Origin: Flavobacteriales bacterium
GTDB lineage: Bacteria > Bacteroidota > Bacteroidia > Flavobacteriales > BACL11
Length of the DNA: 7,818 nt
Direction of reading: 5' to 3'
Assembly (NCBI GenBank): GCA_002683775.1
Contig: NYTT01000024.1
Location: forward strand, 1-7,818
Position numbers and translations under genes: made by a program. Positions 1 through 5,936 of the stretch are shown here, in pieces; position 1 is the first letter of the stretch, and every line of letters starts with the position of its first letter. Below the pieces are notes generated by a model. That model was not told the DNA's origin. It did no database searches and saw only the letters and a list, made by a program, of their open reading frames with translations.

Positions 1-1376
1 ATAGAATCATATGATGTTGCATTAACTAAATCTAAATCTGATAAAACAGCAGCTCTAGCTTCTGTAGTTTCACTATATTCTACGGTTAGGTTGACATCTA
101 AAGAACCAGTTGTGTTATAGGCATGAGAAATAAAATTATCACCAGAACTATCAGTATTTCCATCTCCAAAATCCCAAACAAAAGATGAAACATTTCCAGA
201 TCCGAACATAGTTTGATTTCCTTTTAACAAAAGAGATTCTCCTTCGCAAATGGAAGAAGCTCCATTCATCACTACAAAAGTTGCTTCTTGTGTACAAGTA
301 GGAACTCTATACCCATCAAATGTACCAGTTTTAGATATATTTTCATTGGACCACATGTATTCTCTAAAACCAATAGTTGACAAACCTGTTTCTTCACTAA
401 CTATACCATCAAGAACTGAATTCATATATGCAGCTTGATCCCTTGTAAACATAGTAACGTGAGCGTCACTAGAGTAATCCATATAGTTGACAAACATTTC
501 ACCTGCCCAATTCAATGAATCACCTATACACCCCCATGCGCCAGTTTGACCAGCTGGTGGTGCAAGTCCAACATGGTAAGGATAATTAGATAAATTGATT
601 CCGAAATTAGGATCTCTAGCAGGAGGTGTATCCTTTATTCCATCATCTCCGCATGTTGCATCACCCCAAGTATGTCTCAAACCTAACCAATGACCTACTT
701 CGTGTGTAAGTGTTCCACCAGAAACCATTTGGCTTGAAAGCAAAACAACACCATCTGTAGACATTGATCCTGAACCAGGAAACTGAGCATAACCAAGTAA
801 AGTATTTCCATCATCTTGTGGAGCAAATTTCTTTACAGTCCATATATTAAAATACTCATAGGAGTTCCAGTAACTTAATGATTTAACAGCATCCCTTGGT
901 GTAGGTTCGTCAGTTAAAGAAGATCTAACTCTATTAATACCAGTTGTAGGGTTTCCGACAGGATCAATCTTTGCTAGCCTAAACTCTACTCTTGCTTCAC
1001 CTCTAACAGCGGCAAATACATCAGGTGTTTTTGCAAGAAAGTTTGAGCCTTGCCCATTAATATTTGCATTTAAAACATCTAAAGCACCTTGTATTGAAGC
1101 ATCTGATATATTTTCATTTCCTAAATCATGAATTACGTGTACAACAACAGGAATAATCTTAATGCCATTTTCAGATTTAAGATTTTGAATTTTACTTAAC
1201 ATCAAATCATTCTGTATTTGAAGTTCAGAATTTTTCTCTTCTAAACTATTGTAGAAATGAGGATATTTTTGTTTTTGTTCTTCAAGTGCTCCTTCATATG
1301 TTGCACATTTTTGAGCAAACACAAAATTGGTAGTAAAAAAAACAACAATTATTAAGGGTAAAATTTTATTTCTCAT
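1..1376 (-). CDS. Secreted M43-family (cytophagalysin-type) zinc metalloprotease with PKD-type module, C-terminus outside window
   Basis: Reading the minus strand from the ATG at 1376 gives 458 residues with no stop before base 1, so the gene is partial at its 3' end. Residues 1-21 form a signal peptide (basic start, hydrophobic core, ending VFA before QK), so the protein is exported. The region around residues 75-105 (IPVVVHVIHD, then NISDASIQGALDVLN) is typical of the M43 pro/catalytic start. The extended zinc motif HEVGHWLGLRH is at 225-235 (zinc ligands H225, H229, H235; general base E226). It is followed by DDGIKDTPP and by the Met-turn NYMDY at 297-301, the layout of the cytophagalysin/pappalysin family. 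A PKD-type beta-sandwich with WDFGDG at 401-406 follows. Family members are extracellular endopeptidases, often type IX secretion substrates with a C-terminal sorting domain, which cannot be seen here. The gene stands 95 bp downstream of lipA with its own promoter-like box, so it is probably transcribed separately. No key residue is missing. The exact substrate is unknown. Confidence 0.93.
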   Translation of the reverse strand, partial: MRNKILPLIIVVFFTTNFVFAQKCATYEGALEEQKQKYPHFYNSLEEKNSELQIQNDLMLSKIQNLKSENGIKIIPVVVHVIHDLGNENISDASIQGALDVLNANINGQGSNFLAKTPDVFAAVRGEARVEFRLAKIDPVGNPTTGINRVRSSLTDEPTPRDAVKSLSYWNSYEYFNIWTVKKFAPQDDGNTLLGYAQFPGSGSMSTDGVVLLSSQMVSGGTLTHEVGHWLGLRHTWGDATCGDDGIKDTPPARDPNFGINLSNYPYHVGLAPPAGQTGAWGCIGDSLNWAGEMFVNYMDYSSDAHVTMFTRDQAAYMNSVLDGIVSEETGLSTIGFREYMWSNENISKTGTFDGYRVPTCTQEATFVVMNGASSICEGESLLLKGNQTMFGSGNVSSFVWDFGDGNTDSSGDNFISHAYNTTGSLDVNLTVEYSETTEARAAVLSDLDLVNATSYDS

Positions 1377-1409
1377 ATCTGTAAAGTTGATTCGTAATAT
1401 TTATGACCA

Positions 1410-1440
1410 CAAATATACTTTATATCGATAACAAATACAA
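1410..1440 (-). promoter_or_regulatory. Bacteroidota-type promoter for the metalloprotease gene
   Basis: On the minus strand TATATTTG (1417-1410) fully matches the Bacteroidota -7 consensus TAnnTTTG. A TTG (1440-1438), the usual -33 element, lies 20 nt upstream of it. Transcription would begin around 1403-1406, giving a leader of roughly 27-30 nt before the ATG at 1376. The region upstream is a T-rich run on the minus strand after the lipA stop, which may also help end lipA transcription, but no stable hairpin is visible there. Confidence 0.6.
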
Positions 1441-1471
1441 AAAAAAATAAAGAAATAAAAACTGAAATTTT

Positions 1472-2326
1472 CTATAATATATGCTTTTCGGCGTGGTAAG
1501 AAGATCTAACTAAAGGACTACTCTCAACATGCTGAAAACCAAGACTTAAACCAATTTTTTTGTATTTTTCAAATTGTTCAGGTGTAATAAAATTAACTAC
1601 CGGTAAGTGCTTTTTAGAAGGCTGTAAGTATTGTCCAATTGTTAAAATAACAACACCAACTTTTCTCAAATCATGCATAGTTTCAATAATCTCTTTCTCA
1701 GTTTCTCCAAGGCCAAGCATGATTCCCGATTTCGTCCTAATACCACCATCATGTAGATATTTTAAGGTTTCTAAACTTCTGTCATATTTAGCTTGAATTC
1801 TAACCTGCCTAGTTAATCTTTTGACTGTCTCCATGTTATGAGAGACTACTTCTGGAGCGACATCAATAATGGGCTGAATGTCTTTTAGCCTTCCTTTAAA
1901 ATCAGGAATTAACGTTTCCATTGTAGTTCTTGGGTTTTGCCTTCTAATCTCATTTATTGTTTCTACCCAGATACTAGCCCCTCCATCAGGCAAGTCATCT
2001 CGATCTACAGATGTTATTACAGCATGCTTGACATTCATGAGATTAATAGACTTTGCAACTTTTTTAGGTTCAAGCGTATCAACAGCAAGTGGTCTTCCAG
2101 TCATAACATTACAAAAACCACAAGAGCGAGTACAGATATTTCCTAAAATCATAAAAGTAGCAGTGCCTGCACCCCAACACTCCCCCATGTTAGGACAGTT
2201 ACCACTCTCACAAATAGTATGCAGATTATGAGATTTTGTGATACTTCTTACATTTTTAAACGCTTCACCTGTAGGAAGCTTAACTTTTAACCACTTTGGT
2301 TTTTTTATTTCACTAATAATTGCCAA
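1472..2326 (-). CDS. lipA: Lipoyl synthase LipA (radical SAM), TTG start
   Basis: LipA is a cytosolic radical-SAM enzyme that inserts two sulfur atoms at C6 and C8 of protein-bound octanoyl groups, completing the lipoyl cofactor of 2-oxoacid dehydrogenases and the glycine cleavage H protein. All signature elements are present in 284 residues. The auxiliary [4Fe-4S] cluster cysteines are C39, C44 and C50 (CESGNCPNMGEC). The radical-SAM CxxxCxxC is C65, C69, C72 (CTRSCGFC). RLTRQVRIQAKYDRSL is near 170-185, GQYLQPSKKHLPV at 231-243, and the C-terminal RSSYHA at 274-279 supplies the serine ligand of the auxiliary cluster. Length is normal for the family. There is no ATG at the right place: the first in-frame ATG codes for M47, inside the cluster motif, and an in-frame TAG at 2335-2333 bounds the gene. 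Only TTA, ATT and TTG lie between that TAG and the next codon, so TTG at 2326 is the best start, with ATT at 2329 as the alternative. The micro-lipoprotein gene ends 6 bases upstream, suggesting one transcript and possible translational coupling. Identification is very secure; the start is less so. Confidence 0.97.
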   Translation of the reverse strand: MAIISEIKKPKWLKVKLPTGEAFKNVRSITKSHNLHTICESGNCPNMGECWGAGTATFMILGNICTRSCGFCNVMTGRPLAVDTLEPKKVAKSINLMNVKHAVITSVDRDDLPDGGASIWVETINEIRRQNPRTTMETLIPDFKGRLKDIQPIIDVAPEVVSHNMETVKRLTRQVRIQAKYDRSLETLKYLHDGGIRTKSGIMLGLGETEKEIIETMHDLRKVGVVILTIGQYLQPSKKHLPVVNFITPEQFEKYKKIGLSLGFQHVESSPLVRSSYHAEKHIL

Positions 2327-2332
2327 AATTAA

Positions 2333-2446
2333 CTATGAATTTGTTGTTTTTTGAGAAATGCTACCAACACCTGGACACTGTTCCTTATGAACAGCGCATG
2401 AAGCAAGTAAAAGAATTGTAAATACGATAAGAATTATTTGTTTCAT
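2333..2446 (-). CDS. Micro-lipoprotein (37 aa) immediately upstream of lipA
   Basis: The minus strand reads from ATG at 2446 to TAG at 2335-2333. The peptide starts MKQIILIVFTILLLASC: two-residue basic start (K2), a hydrophobic stretch (residues 4-15) and a classical lipobox LASC with the acylated cysteine at position 17. The mature part is only about 21 residues (CAVHKEQCPGVGSIS, then a polar tail), with a second cysteine at C24. It would be processed by Lgt and signal peptidase II and anchored in a membrane, most likely the inner or outer membrane of this didelm cell envelope. I do not recognise a named family; Bacteroidota carry many tiny lipoproteins of unknown function. It ends 6 bases before the lipA start and shares its reading frame, so the two are probably co-transcribed. 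Support comes from the clean signal-peptide/lipobox sequence, its filling of the gap between lipA and the divergent promoter region, and a -7-like box just upstream. A chance ORF is possible but the intact lipobox makes it unlikely. Confidence 0.7.
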   Translation of the reverse strand: MKQIILIVFTILLLASCAVHKEQCPGVGSISQKTTNS

Positions 2447-2458
2447 TGATTTTTTTTA

Positions 2459-2466
2459 CAAAAATA
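2459..2466 (-). promoter_or_regulatory. Candidate -7 box for the micro-lipoprotein-lipA transcript
   Basis: On the minus strand TATTTTTG (2466-2459) fits TAnnTTTG. It would start transcription only about 5-10 nt before the ATG at 2446, a very short leader. No TTG is found at the expected -33 distance (about 2486-2492), so support is partial. The surrounding sequence is AT-rich, which raises the chance of a random match. Confidence 0.35.
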
Positions 2467-2469
2467 CAC

Positions 2470-2492
2470 AATATTAATAACAGAATAATATT
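2470..2492. repeat. Inverted repeat AATATTA-N9-TAATATT between divergent genes
   Basis: The perfect 7-bp arms are 2470-2476 and 2486-2492, centred on 2481. The repeat lies between the two divergent -7-like boxes, over the positions where both -33 elements would fall. That makes it a candidate operator for a dimeric regulator, but the arms are pure A/T, so chance is a real alternative. Confidence 0.35.
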
Positions 2493-2498
2493 TTTTCT

Positions 2499-2521
2499 AT
2501 TGCACTTTCTATATTTGCAAT
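2499..2521. repeat. Inverted repeat ATTGCA-N11-TGCAAT overlapping the ung promoter box
   Basis: The 6-bp arms at 2499-2504 and 2516-2521 each contain a G and a C and flank the TATATTTG box, overlapping its last two bases. A protein bound here would block the promoter, so it is a candidate repressor site. No regulator gene is visible in the window to pair with it. Confidence 0.35.
2510..2517 (+). promoter_or_regulatory. Candidate -7 box for the ung operon
   Basis: TATATTTG matches TAnnTTTG exactly, 13 bases before the ung ATG at 2531, which implies a leader of about 7-10 nt. No convincing TTG stands 17-23 nt upstream; the only nearby TTG (2500-2502) is too close. It is the only full match to the consensus in the 84-bp gap on this strand. 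Confidence 0.45.
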
Positions 2522-2530
2522 GTTAATAAA

Positions 2531-3208
2531 ATGAAAAGAAAAAAATACTTTATAACCCAAGCTTGGGACAGAATATTACAAGAGTGTTTTAAAAAGAATT
2601 ATTTTAAAAAATTAATGCTTTTTGTAAGCAATGAACGTGACATTAATAATATTTTCCCTCTAGAAAAAGATATCTCTAATGCATTTAAAGCAACATCATT
2701 TCTAGATTGTAAAGTTGTTATTTTAGGACAAGACCCTTATCATAAAAAAAATCAAGCAAATGGACTTGCTTTTTCAGTAAATCAAAACATTAAAATACCT
2801 CCATCATTACGCAATATATTCAAAGAATTAAAATCTGATTTAGGCATTGACAATTTAAATTCTGGTTATTTGGAAAACTGGTCTAATCAAGGTGTATTAC
2901 TTTTAAATACAACACTAACTGTAAGAGAAAATGAAGCTGGATCTCATAAAGGTCTTGGATGGGATAATTTTACAGATACCGTTATAACTAAGTTATCTTA
3001 CAAAAAAGAACAAGTAATTTTTTTGCTTTGGGGAAATTTTGCACAAAGAAAATCTACCTTGATTGATCAAAAAAAAAATATAATTTTAACTGCGCCTCAC
3101 CCCTCTCCTCTTTCCGCCTATAAGGGGTTTTTTGGGTGTAAACATTTTTCAAAAACCAATAAACTTCTCATTCAAAATAAACAAGAACCAATAAATTGGC
3201 AAATATGA
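2531..3208 (+). CDS. ung: Uracil-DNA glycosylase, family 1 (UNG)
   Basis: This enzyme removes uracil from DNA after cytosine deamination or dUMP misincorporation, starting base excision repair. At 225 residues it has the normal family-1 length. The catalytic water-activating loop GQDPYH is at 66-71 (D68 catalytic, Y70 guarding the pocket against thymine). The base-stacking phenylalanine is in LAFSV (F81). The uracil-recognising asparagine is in LLNTTLTVR (N126). The minor-groove/leucine loop region APHPSPLSAYKGFFGCKHFS begins at 188, with the catalytic-site histidine H190. The start at 2531 yields an N-terminus ending in AWDRIL, as expected for the family, and sits just after the promoter-like box. 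The TGA overlaps the ATG of the next gene (ATGA at 3205-3208), so it probably heads a four-gene operon running to rlmB. Confidence 0.97.
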   Translation: MKRKKYFITQAWDRILQECFKKNYFKKLMLFVSNERDINNIFPLEKDISNAFKATSFLDCKVVILGQDPYHKKNQANGLAFSVNQNIKIPPSLRNIFKELKSDLGIDNLNSGYLENWSNQGVLLLNTTLTVRENEAGSHKGLGWDNFTDTVITKLSYKKEQVIFLLWGNFAQRKSTLIDQKKNIILTAPHPSPLSAYKGFFGCKHFSKTNKLLIQNKQEPINWQI

Positions 3209-3786
3209 TAAAAAAGATTATTTATATTTTAGTTAACATATTGTATATAAACACATCTGCTCAAGAAAATATCATATCTAAAATTAAAAACTACTCCGAT
3301 ATCAAACTAAATGAGATTTTATTTGTATCTGTAACTAATCAAAAAATGTATCACATAAAAAACAATATTATAATTAATGAATATATAATTTCGACATCAG
3401 AATTTGGAATTGGCAATAAAGCTGGTAGCAACAAGACTCCATTAGGAATGCATAAAATTAAATCTAAACATGGTGACAGAACTCCTATATATGGCAGAAT
3501 GATAGGAAGAATTTTTAATGGTGAAATTTCAAAAATATATACAGATAAAAAGAAAAGTAAAACCGATGATATAACCAGTAGGATATTTTGGCTTGAAGGG
3601 CTAGAGGAAGGCCTTAATAAAGGAAAAAATGTTGATTCCTTTAAACGATACATCTACATACACGGAACATCAGAAGAAGGAAGATTAGGCTCACCTGCTT
3701 CGCATGGCTGTATAAGAATGAAAAATAAAGCAGTTATTGACTTGTACAAGAAGATTGAAGTTGGTACTTTGGTGCTAATTTTATAA
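3205..3786 (+). CDS. Exported L,D-transpeptidase (YkuD domain)
   Basis: The protein has 193 residues. The start chosen is the ATG at 3205, which overlaps the ung stop as ATGA. An upstream in-frame TTG at 3196 would add only three residues (MAN) and is less likely. Residues 1-20 (MIKKIIYILVNILYINTSAQ) look like a signal peptide, placing the enzyme in the periplasm. The YkuD core follows: FGIGNKAGSNKTPLG around 67-81, a family-typical substrate-side segment, then YIHGT with H153 and the active-site motif SHGCIRM with H167 and nucleophile C169. Such enzymes form 3-3 peptidoglycan cross-links or attach proteins to the wall by a cysteine acyl-enzyme. No LysM, PG-binding or other accessory domain is present, so this is a minimal catalytic form. 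It is the compact type common next to housekeeping genes in Flavobacteriia. Which of cross-linking, lipoprotein attachment or carboxypeptidase activity it performs cannot be read from sequence. Confidence 0.92.
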   Translation: MIKKIIYILVNILYINTSAQENIISKIKNYSDIKLNEILFVSVTNQKMYHIKNNIIINEYIISTSEFGIGNKAGSNKTPLGMHKIKSKHGDRTPIYGRMIGRIFNGEISKIYTDKKKSKTDDITSRIFWLEGLEEGLNKGKNVDSFKRYIYIHGTSEEGRLGSPASHGCIRMKNKAVIDLYKKIEVGTLVLIL

Positions 3787-3801
3787 CTCAAAAAATTACT
3801 T

Positions 3802-4974
3802 ATGGAAATAGGATTACTGGCATTACTTATTATTATCGCTTTAGCAACTTATTTTAAAAAATCAAGCAAAAGCGATGATATAGATTATAGCAAGAAAATT
3901 TTAGAGTTAGAAAAATCAGTTGCAACAAAGGAAGAAATAATTAATCAGATACAAAAATCAAAAGAGATATTGAATGCGAAAATGACATCTTTTGAGCAAT
4001 TAAAAAATGAAAAGACCCAAGCAGAAGTACGTTTGCAAGCAATAGAACAAGGATATAATGCTCTAAAAACAAAATTAACCACTCTTGAAAGCAAAGAAGA
4101 AAATAGAATTGAGTCATTAAGAAAATCACTAGACAAAAGCAATGCACTTCAAGAATCCCTAGAAAAAGAAAAAGAAAGAATTAATGATGAAAGAGTAGCA
4201 GAAAAATTATCATATTTTGAGAAAATGAAGAAAAAGTGGAGCAACCATGAAAAAGATATTGAAAATCACATACAGTTTATATGCAAAAATCATATTTTAG
4301 AATACATTTCTCAAGAAAATTTTCCATACCCAAGAAATAAGCCTGACAATACTATTAAAATCTCAGAGCAGTATATCATCTTTGATGCAAAAAGCCCACT
4401 ATCAGATGACTTGAGTAACTTTCCAACATATATTAAAAATCAAACGGATAACCTCAAAAAATATGCAAAGCATTCAGATGTTAAAAAAGATCTATTTTTA
4501 GTTATTCCATCAAACACATTAAGCTCAATAGATAAATTCACTTATAATATGGGGGATTATAATGTTTTTGTAATCACAAAAGATTCTATTGAACCTATAA
4601 TTATCAGTCTCAAAAAAATACAGGACTTTCAATTAGTTGAAAAATTGAGCCCAGAGGAGAGAGATGATATATGTAGAATAATTGGAAAATTTGCACATAC
4701 AACAAAAAGAAGAATCCAAATTGATCAATATTTTGCTGAAGAATTCTTAGATACACTTAAGAAGTCGAGATCTCAACTTCCAAAAGAAGTATTAAAAAGA
4801 GTGATAGAATTTGAAAGTGCTGAGAAATTAAATCCTCCAATGGAGAAAAGAAATAAAAAAATATTAACACAAGAACTAATTGACAAGAGAGTAGAATTAA
4901 ATAAAGAAATACAAATAAGAGATATACCTCAGATTGATGCTAAAATTAGCTTTAAAGAAGACAATATAAAATGA
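3802..4974 (+). CDS. Membrane-anchored coiled-coil protein with RmuC-like PD-(D/E)xK domain
   Basis: The protein has 390 residues and starts 15 bp after the transpeptidase stop. Residues 3-18 form one hydrophobic N-terminal helix without a cleavage site, followed by a long K/E/Q-rich heptad-like region (about 28-155), so it is likely tethered to the inner membrane with the rest in the cytoplasm. From about 150 on the sequence resembles the RmuC family: KPDNTIKISE (P181-D182), then YIIFDAKSP with D195-A196-K197, a spacing compatible with a PD-(D/E)xK nuclease core. LFLVIPSNT (231-239) and YNVFVITKDSIEPIII (253-268) correspond to later RmuC strands. The C-terminal 120 residues are charged and helical. 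E. coli RmuC (also a single N-terminal helix, coiled coil, nuclease-like domain) limits inversions at short inverted repeats; whether this protein does so is inference. It is shorter and more divergent than textbook RmuC. Its stop overlaps the rlmB start (ATGA). Alternative: a conserved Bacteroidota envelope protein without nuclease activity. Confidence 0.6.
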   Translation: MEIGLLALLIIIALATYFKKSSKSDDIDYSKKILELEKSVATKEEIINQIQKSKEILNAKMTSFEQLKNEKTQAEVRLQAIEQGYNALKTKLTTLESKEENRIESLRKSLDKSNALQESLEKEKERINDERVAEKLSYFEKMKKKWSNHEKDIENHIQFICKNHILEYISQENFPYPRNKPDNTIKISEQYIIFDAKSPLSDDLSNFPTYIKNQTDNLKKYAKHSDVKKDLFLVIPSNTLSSIDKFTYNMGDYNVFVITKDSIEPIIISLKKIQDFQLVEKLSPEERDDICRIIGKFAHTTKRRIQIDQYFAEEFLDTLKKSRSQLPKEVLKRVIEFESAEKLNPPMEKRNKKILTQELIDKRVELNKEIQIRDIPQIDAKISFKEDNIK

Positions 4975-5723
4975 TTACAGAAGAAAAAAATTACATCTTT
5001 GGAATTCGACCAATAATTGAAGCCGTTCATGCAGGTAAGACGATTGACAAACTTTTTATTCAGAAGGGATTACACAATGACTTGTTTGCAGAACTTTGGA
5101 AACTAGTTCGTGTCAAAAGAATTAACTATAAGCATGTACCGCTTGAAAAAATTAATCGCTTGACGAAGAAGAATCACCAAGGAGTTTTTGCCTTTATATC
5201 ACCGATTGATTTTCATAATATTGAAGATGTTATACCATCATTATACGAACAAGCAAGAAACCCTCTTGTATTAGTTTTAGACAGAATTACTGATATAAGA
5301 AATTTTGGTGCAATTGCTCGTACAGCTGAATGCGCAGGAGTTGACACAATATTAATTCCAGAGCAAAACGCTGCAGCTATTAATGCAGATGCTATTAAAA
5401 CTTCTGCTGGAGCACTACTGAGGATGAATATATGTAGAACATGGAATTTAAAATTAGCACTACAATTTATGAAGGATAGCGGCTTACAACTGGTTGCATG
5501 TACTGAAAAAACACAAGATAGTATGTATAAACCTGATTACTCTTCACCAACAGCAGTTATTATGGGGTCAGAAGAAGATGGAGTATCTCCAGAGTTATTA
5601 AAAATGTGTGATGCAAGAGCAAAAATCCCTATGAATGGTAAGATCACATCATTAAATGTCTCTGTAGCTACAGGAGTAATACTGTATGAATTGATAAGAC
5701 AAAGAAAAAAATATGAACGTTAA
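4971..5723 (+). CDS. rlmB: 23S rRNA (guanosine-2'-O)-methyltransferase RlmB (SpoU/TrmH family)
   Basis: The protein has 250 residues, the usual length. The N-terminal L30e-like substrate-binding domain (about 6-78) contains FGIRPIIEAV and NHQGVFAF. The C-terminal SPOUT knot domain shows all three family motifs. Motif 1 is DRITDIRNFGAIARTAE (104-120; N111, R117). Motif 2 is IMGSEEDGVS (197-206; E201). Motif 3 is IPMNGKITSLNVSVATG (219-235). RlmB methylates the 2'-O of G2251 in the peptidyl-transferase P loop of 23S rRNA using SAM. Assignment to RlmB rather than the TrmH tRNA enzyme or TsnR-like resistance enzymes rests on the N-terminal domain and the motif wording; a related SpoU paralogue cannot be fully excluded. 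The ATG overlaps the preceding stop codon as ATGA, so translation is likely coupled. It is probably the last gene of the operon begun by ung. Confidence 0.92.
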   Translation: MITEEKNYIFGIRPIIEAVHAGKTIDKLFIQKGLHNDLFAELWKLVRVKRINYKHVPLEKINRLTKKNHQGVFAFISPIDFHNIEDVIPSLYEQARNPLVLVLDRITDIRNFGAIARTAECAGVDTILIPEQNAAAINADAIKTSAGALLRMNICRTWNLKLALQFMKDSGLQLVACTEKTQDSMYKPDYSSPTAVIMGSEEDGVSPELLKMCDARAKIPMNGKITSLNVSVATGVILYELIRQRKKYER

Positions 5724-5727
5724 TTCC

Positions 5728-5791
5728 TTTAGAGCTTGTGGTATTTTTTAAGAATGTTTAAGTGTACTTGCAACATGAATCAAGCTCTAAA
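5728..5791. repeat. 11-bp perfect inverted repeat downstream of rlmB
   Basis: TTTAGAGCTTG (5728-5738) and CAAGCTCTAAA (5781-5791) are exact reverse complements separated by 42 nt. The loop contains a smaller hairpin candidate: TGTT at 5755-5758 with AACA at 5772-5775, and AAG/CTT around a TGTA loop at 5760-5769. In RNA this would make a two-tier stem starting 4 nt after the rlmB stop. There is no clean U-run after the 3' arm, so it is not a textbook intrinsic terminator, although a run of six Ts lies inside the loop (5744-5749). It may be an operon-end structure. Confidence 0.5.
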
Positions 5792-5820
5792 ATATTTAAA
5801 GTTATGAATAGAATTTTTAC

Positions 5821-5936
5821 TTTAATAGATTTTAACTTTTTAAATCTAAAACACTATTTTTCACAAAAAAGATTAAAATAGGCACACTGAAAATTTTACT
5901 GAAAAATTGTTAGAAAAGAAACTATAATCTATTAAA
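5821..5936. repeat. AT-rich repeats with alternative pairing
   Basis: TTTAATAGATT (5821-5831) is the exact reverse complement of AATCTATTAAA (5926-5936). The same 5' segment can instead pair locally: TAGATTT (5826-5832) with AAATCTA (5842-5848) around a 9-nt loop. The arms are almost pure A/T and the composition makes chance pairing likely. Confidence 0.25.

Noticed and set aside
250..438. 62-aa open frame on the plus strand
   Set aside because: It lies wholly antisense to the metalloprotease coding region (Met-turn to PKD region) and has no protein-like features.
1441..1471. Intrinsic terminator after lipA
   Set aside because: The minus strand is T-rich here, but only a four-pair A/T-rich stem can be drawn, so a terminator is not supported by sequence alone.
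1560..2231. Three open frames on the plus strand antisense to lipA
   Set aside because: All overlap conserved LipA codons; they are antisense shadows without signal, motif or promoter support.
3196..3204. TTG start for the L,D-transpeptidase
   Set aside because: An ATG three codons later overlaps the ung stop as ATGA and gives a cleaner signal peptide.
3351..3653. 100-aa hydrophobic open frame on the minus strand
   Set aside because: Its hydrophobicity arises from reading the lysine/asparagine-rich L,D-transpeptidase gene in reverse; no start context or independent support.
3941..4147. Two hydrophobic minus-strand frames
   Set aside because: They are the reverse complement of the K/E-rich coiled-coil region of the RmuC-like gene, which naturally yields F/L-rich shadows.
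5754..5807. 17-codon open frame (ATG to TGA) inside the rlmB downstream repeat
   Set aside because: Too short, no signal or lipobox, and it is crossed by the inverted-repeat arm; likely chance.
5855..5862. TATTTTTC as a promoter for the methyltransferase gene
   Set aside because: One mismatch to TAnnTTTG and no TTG at the right distance in a region where such A/T words are frequent.
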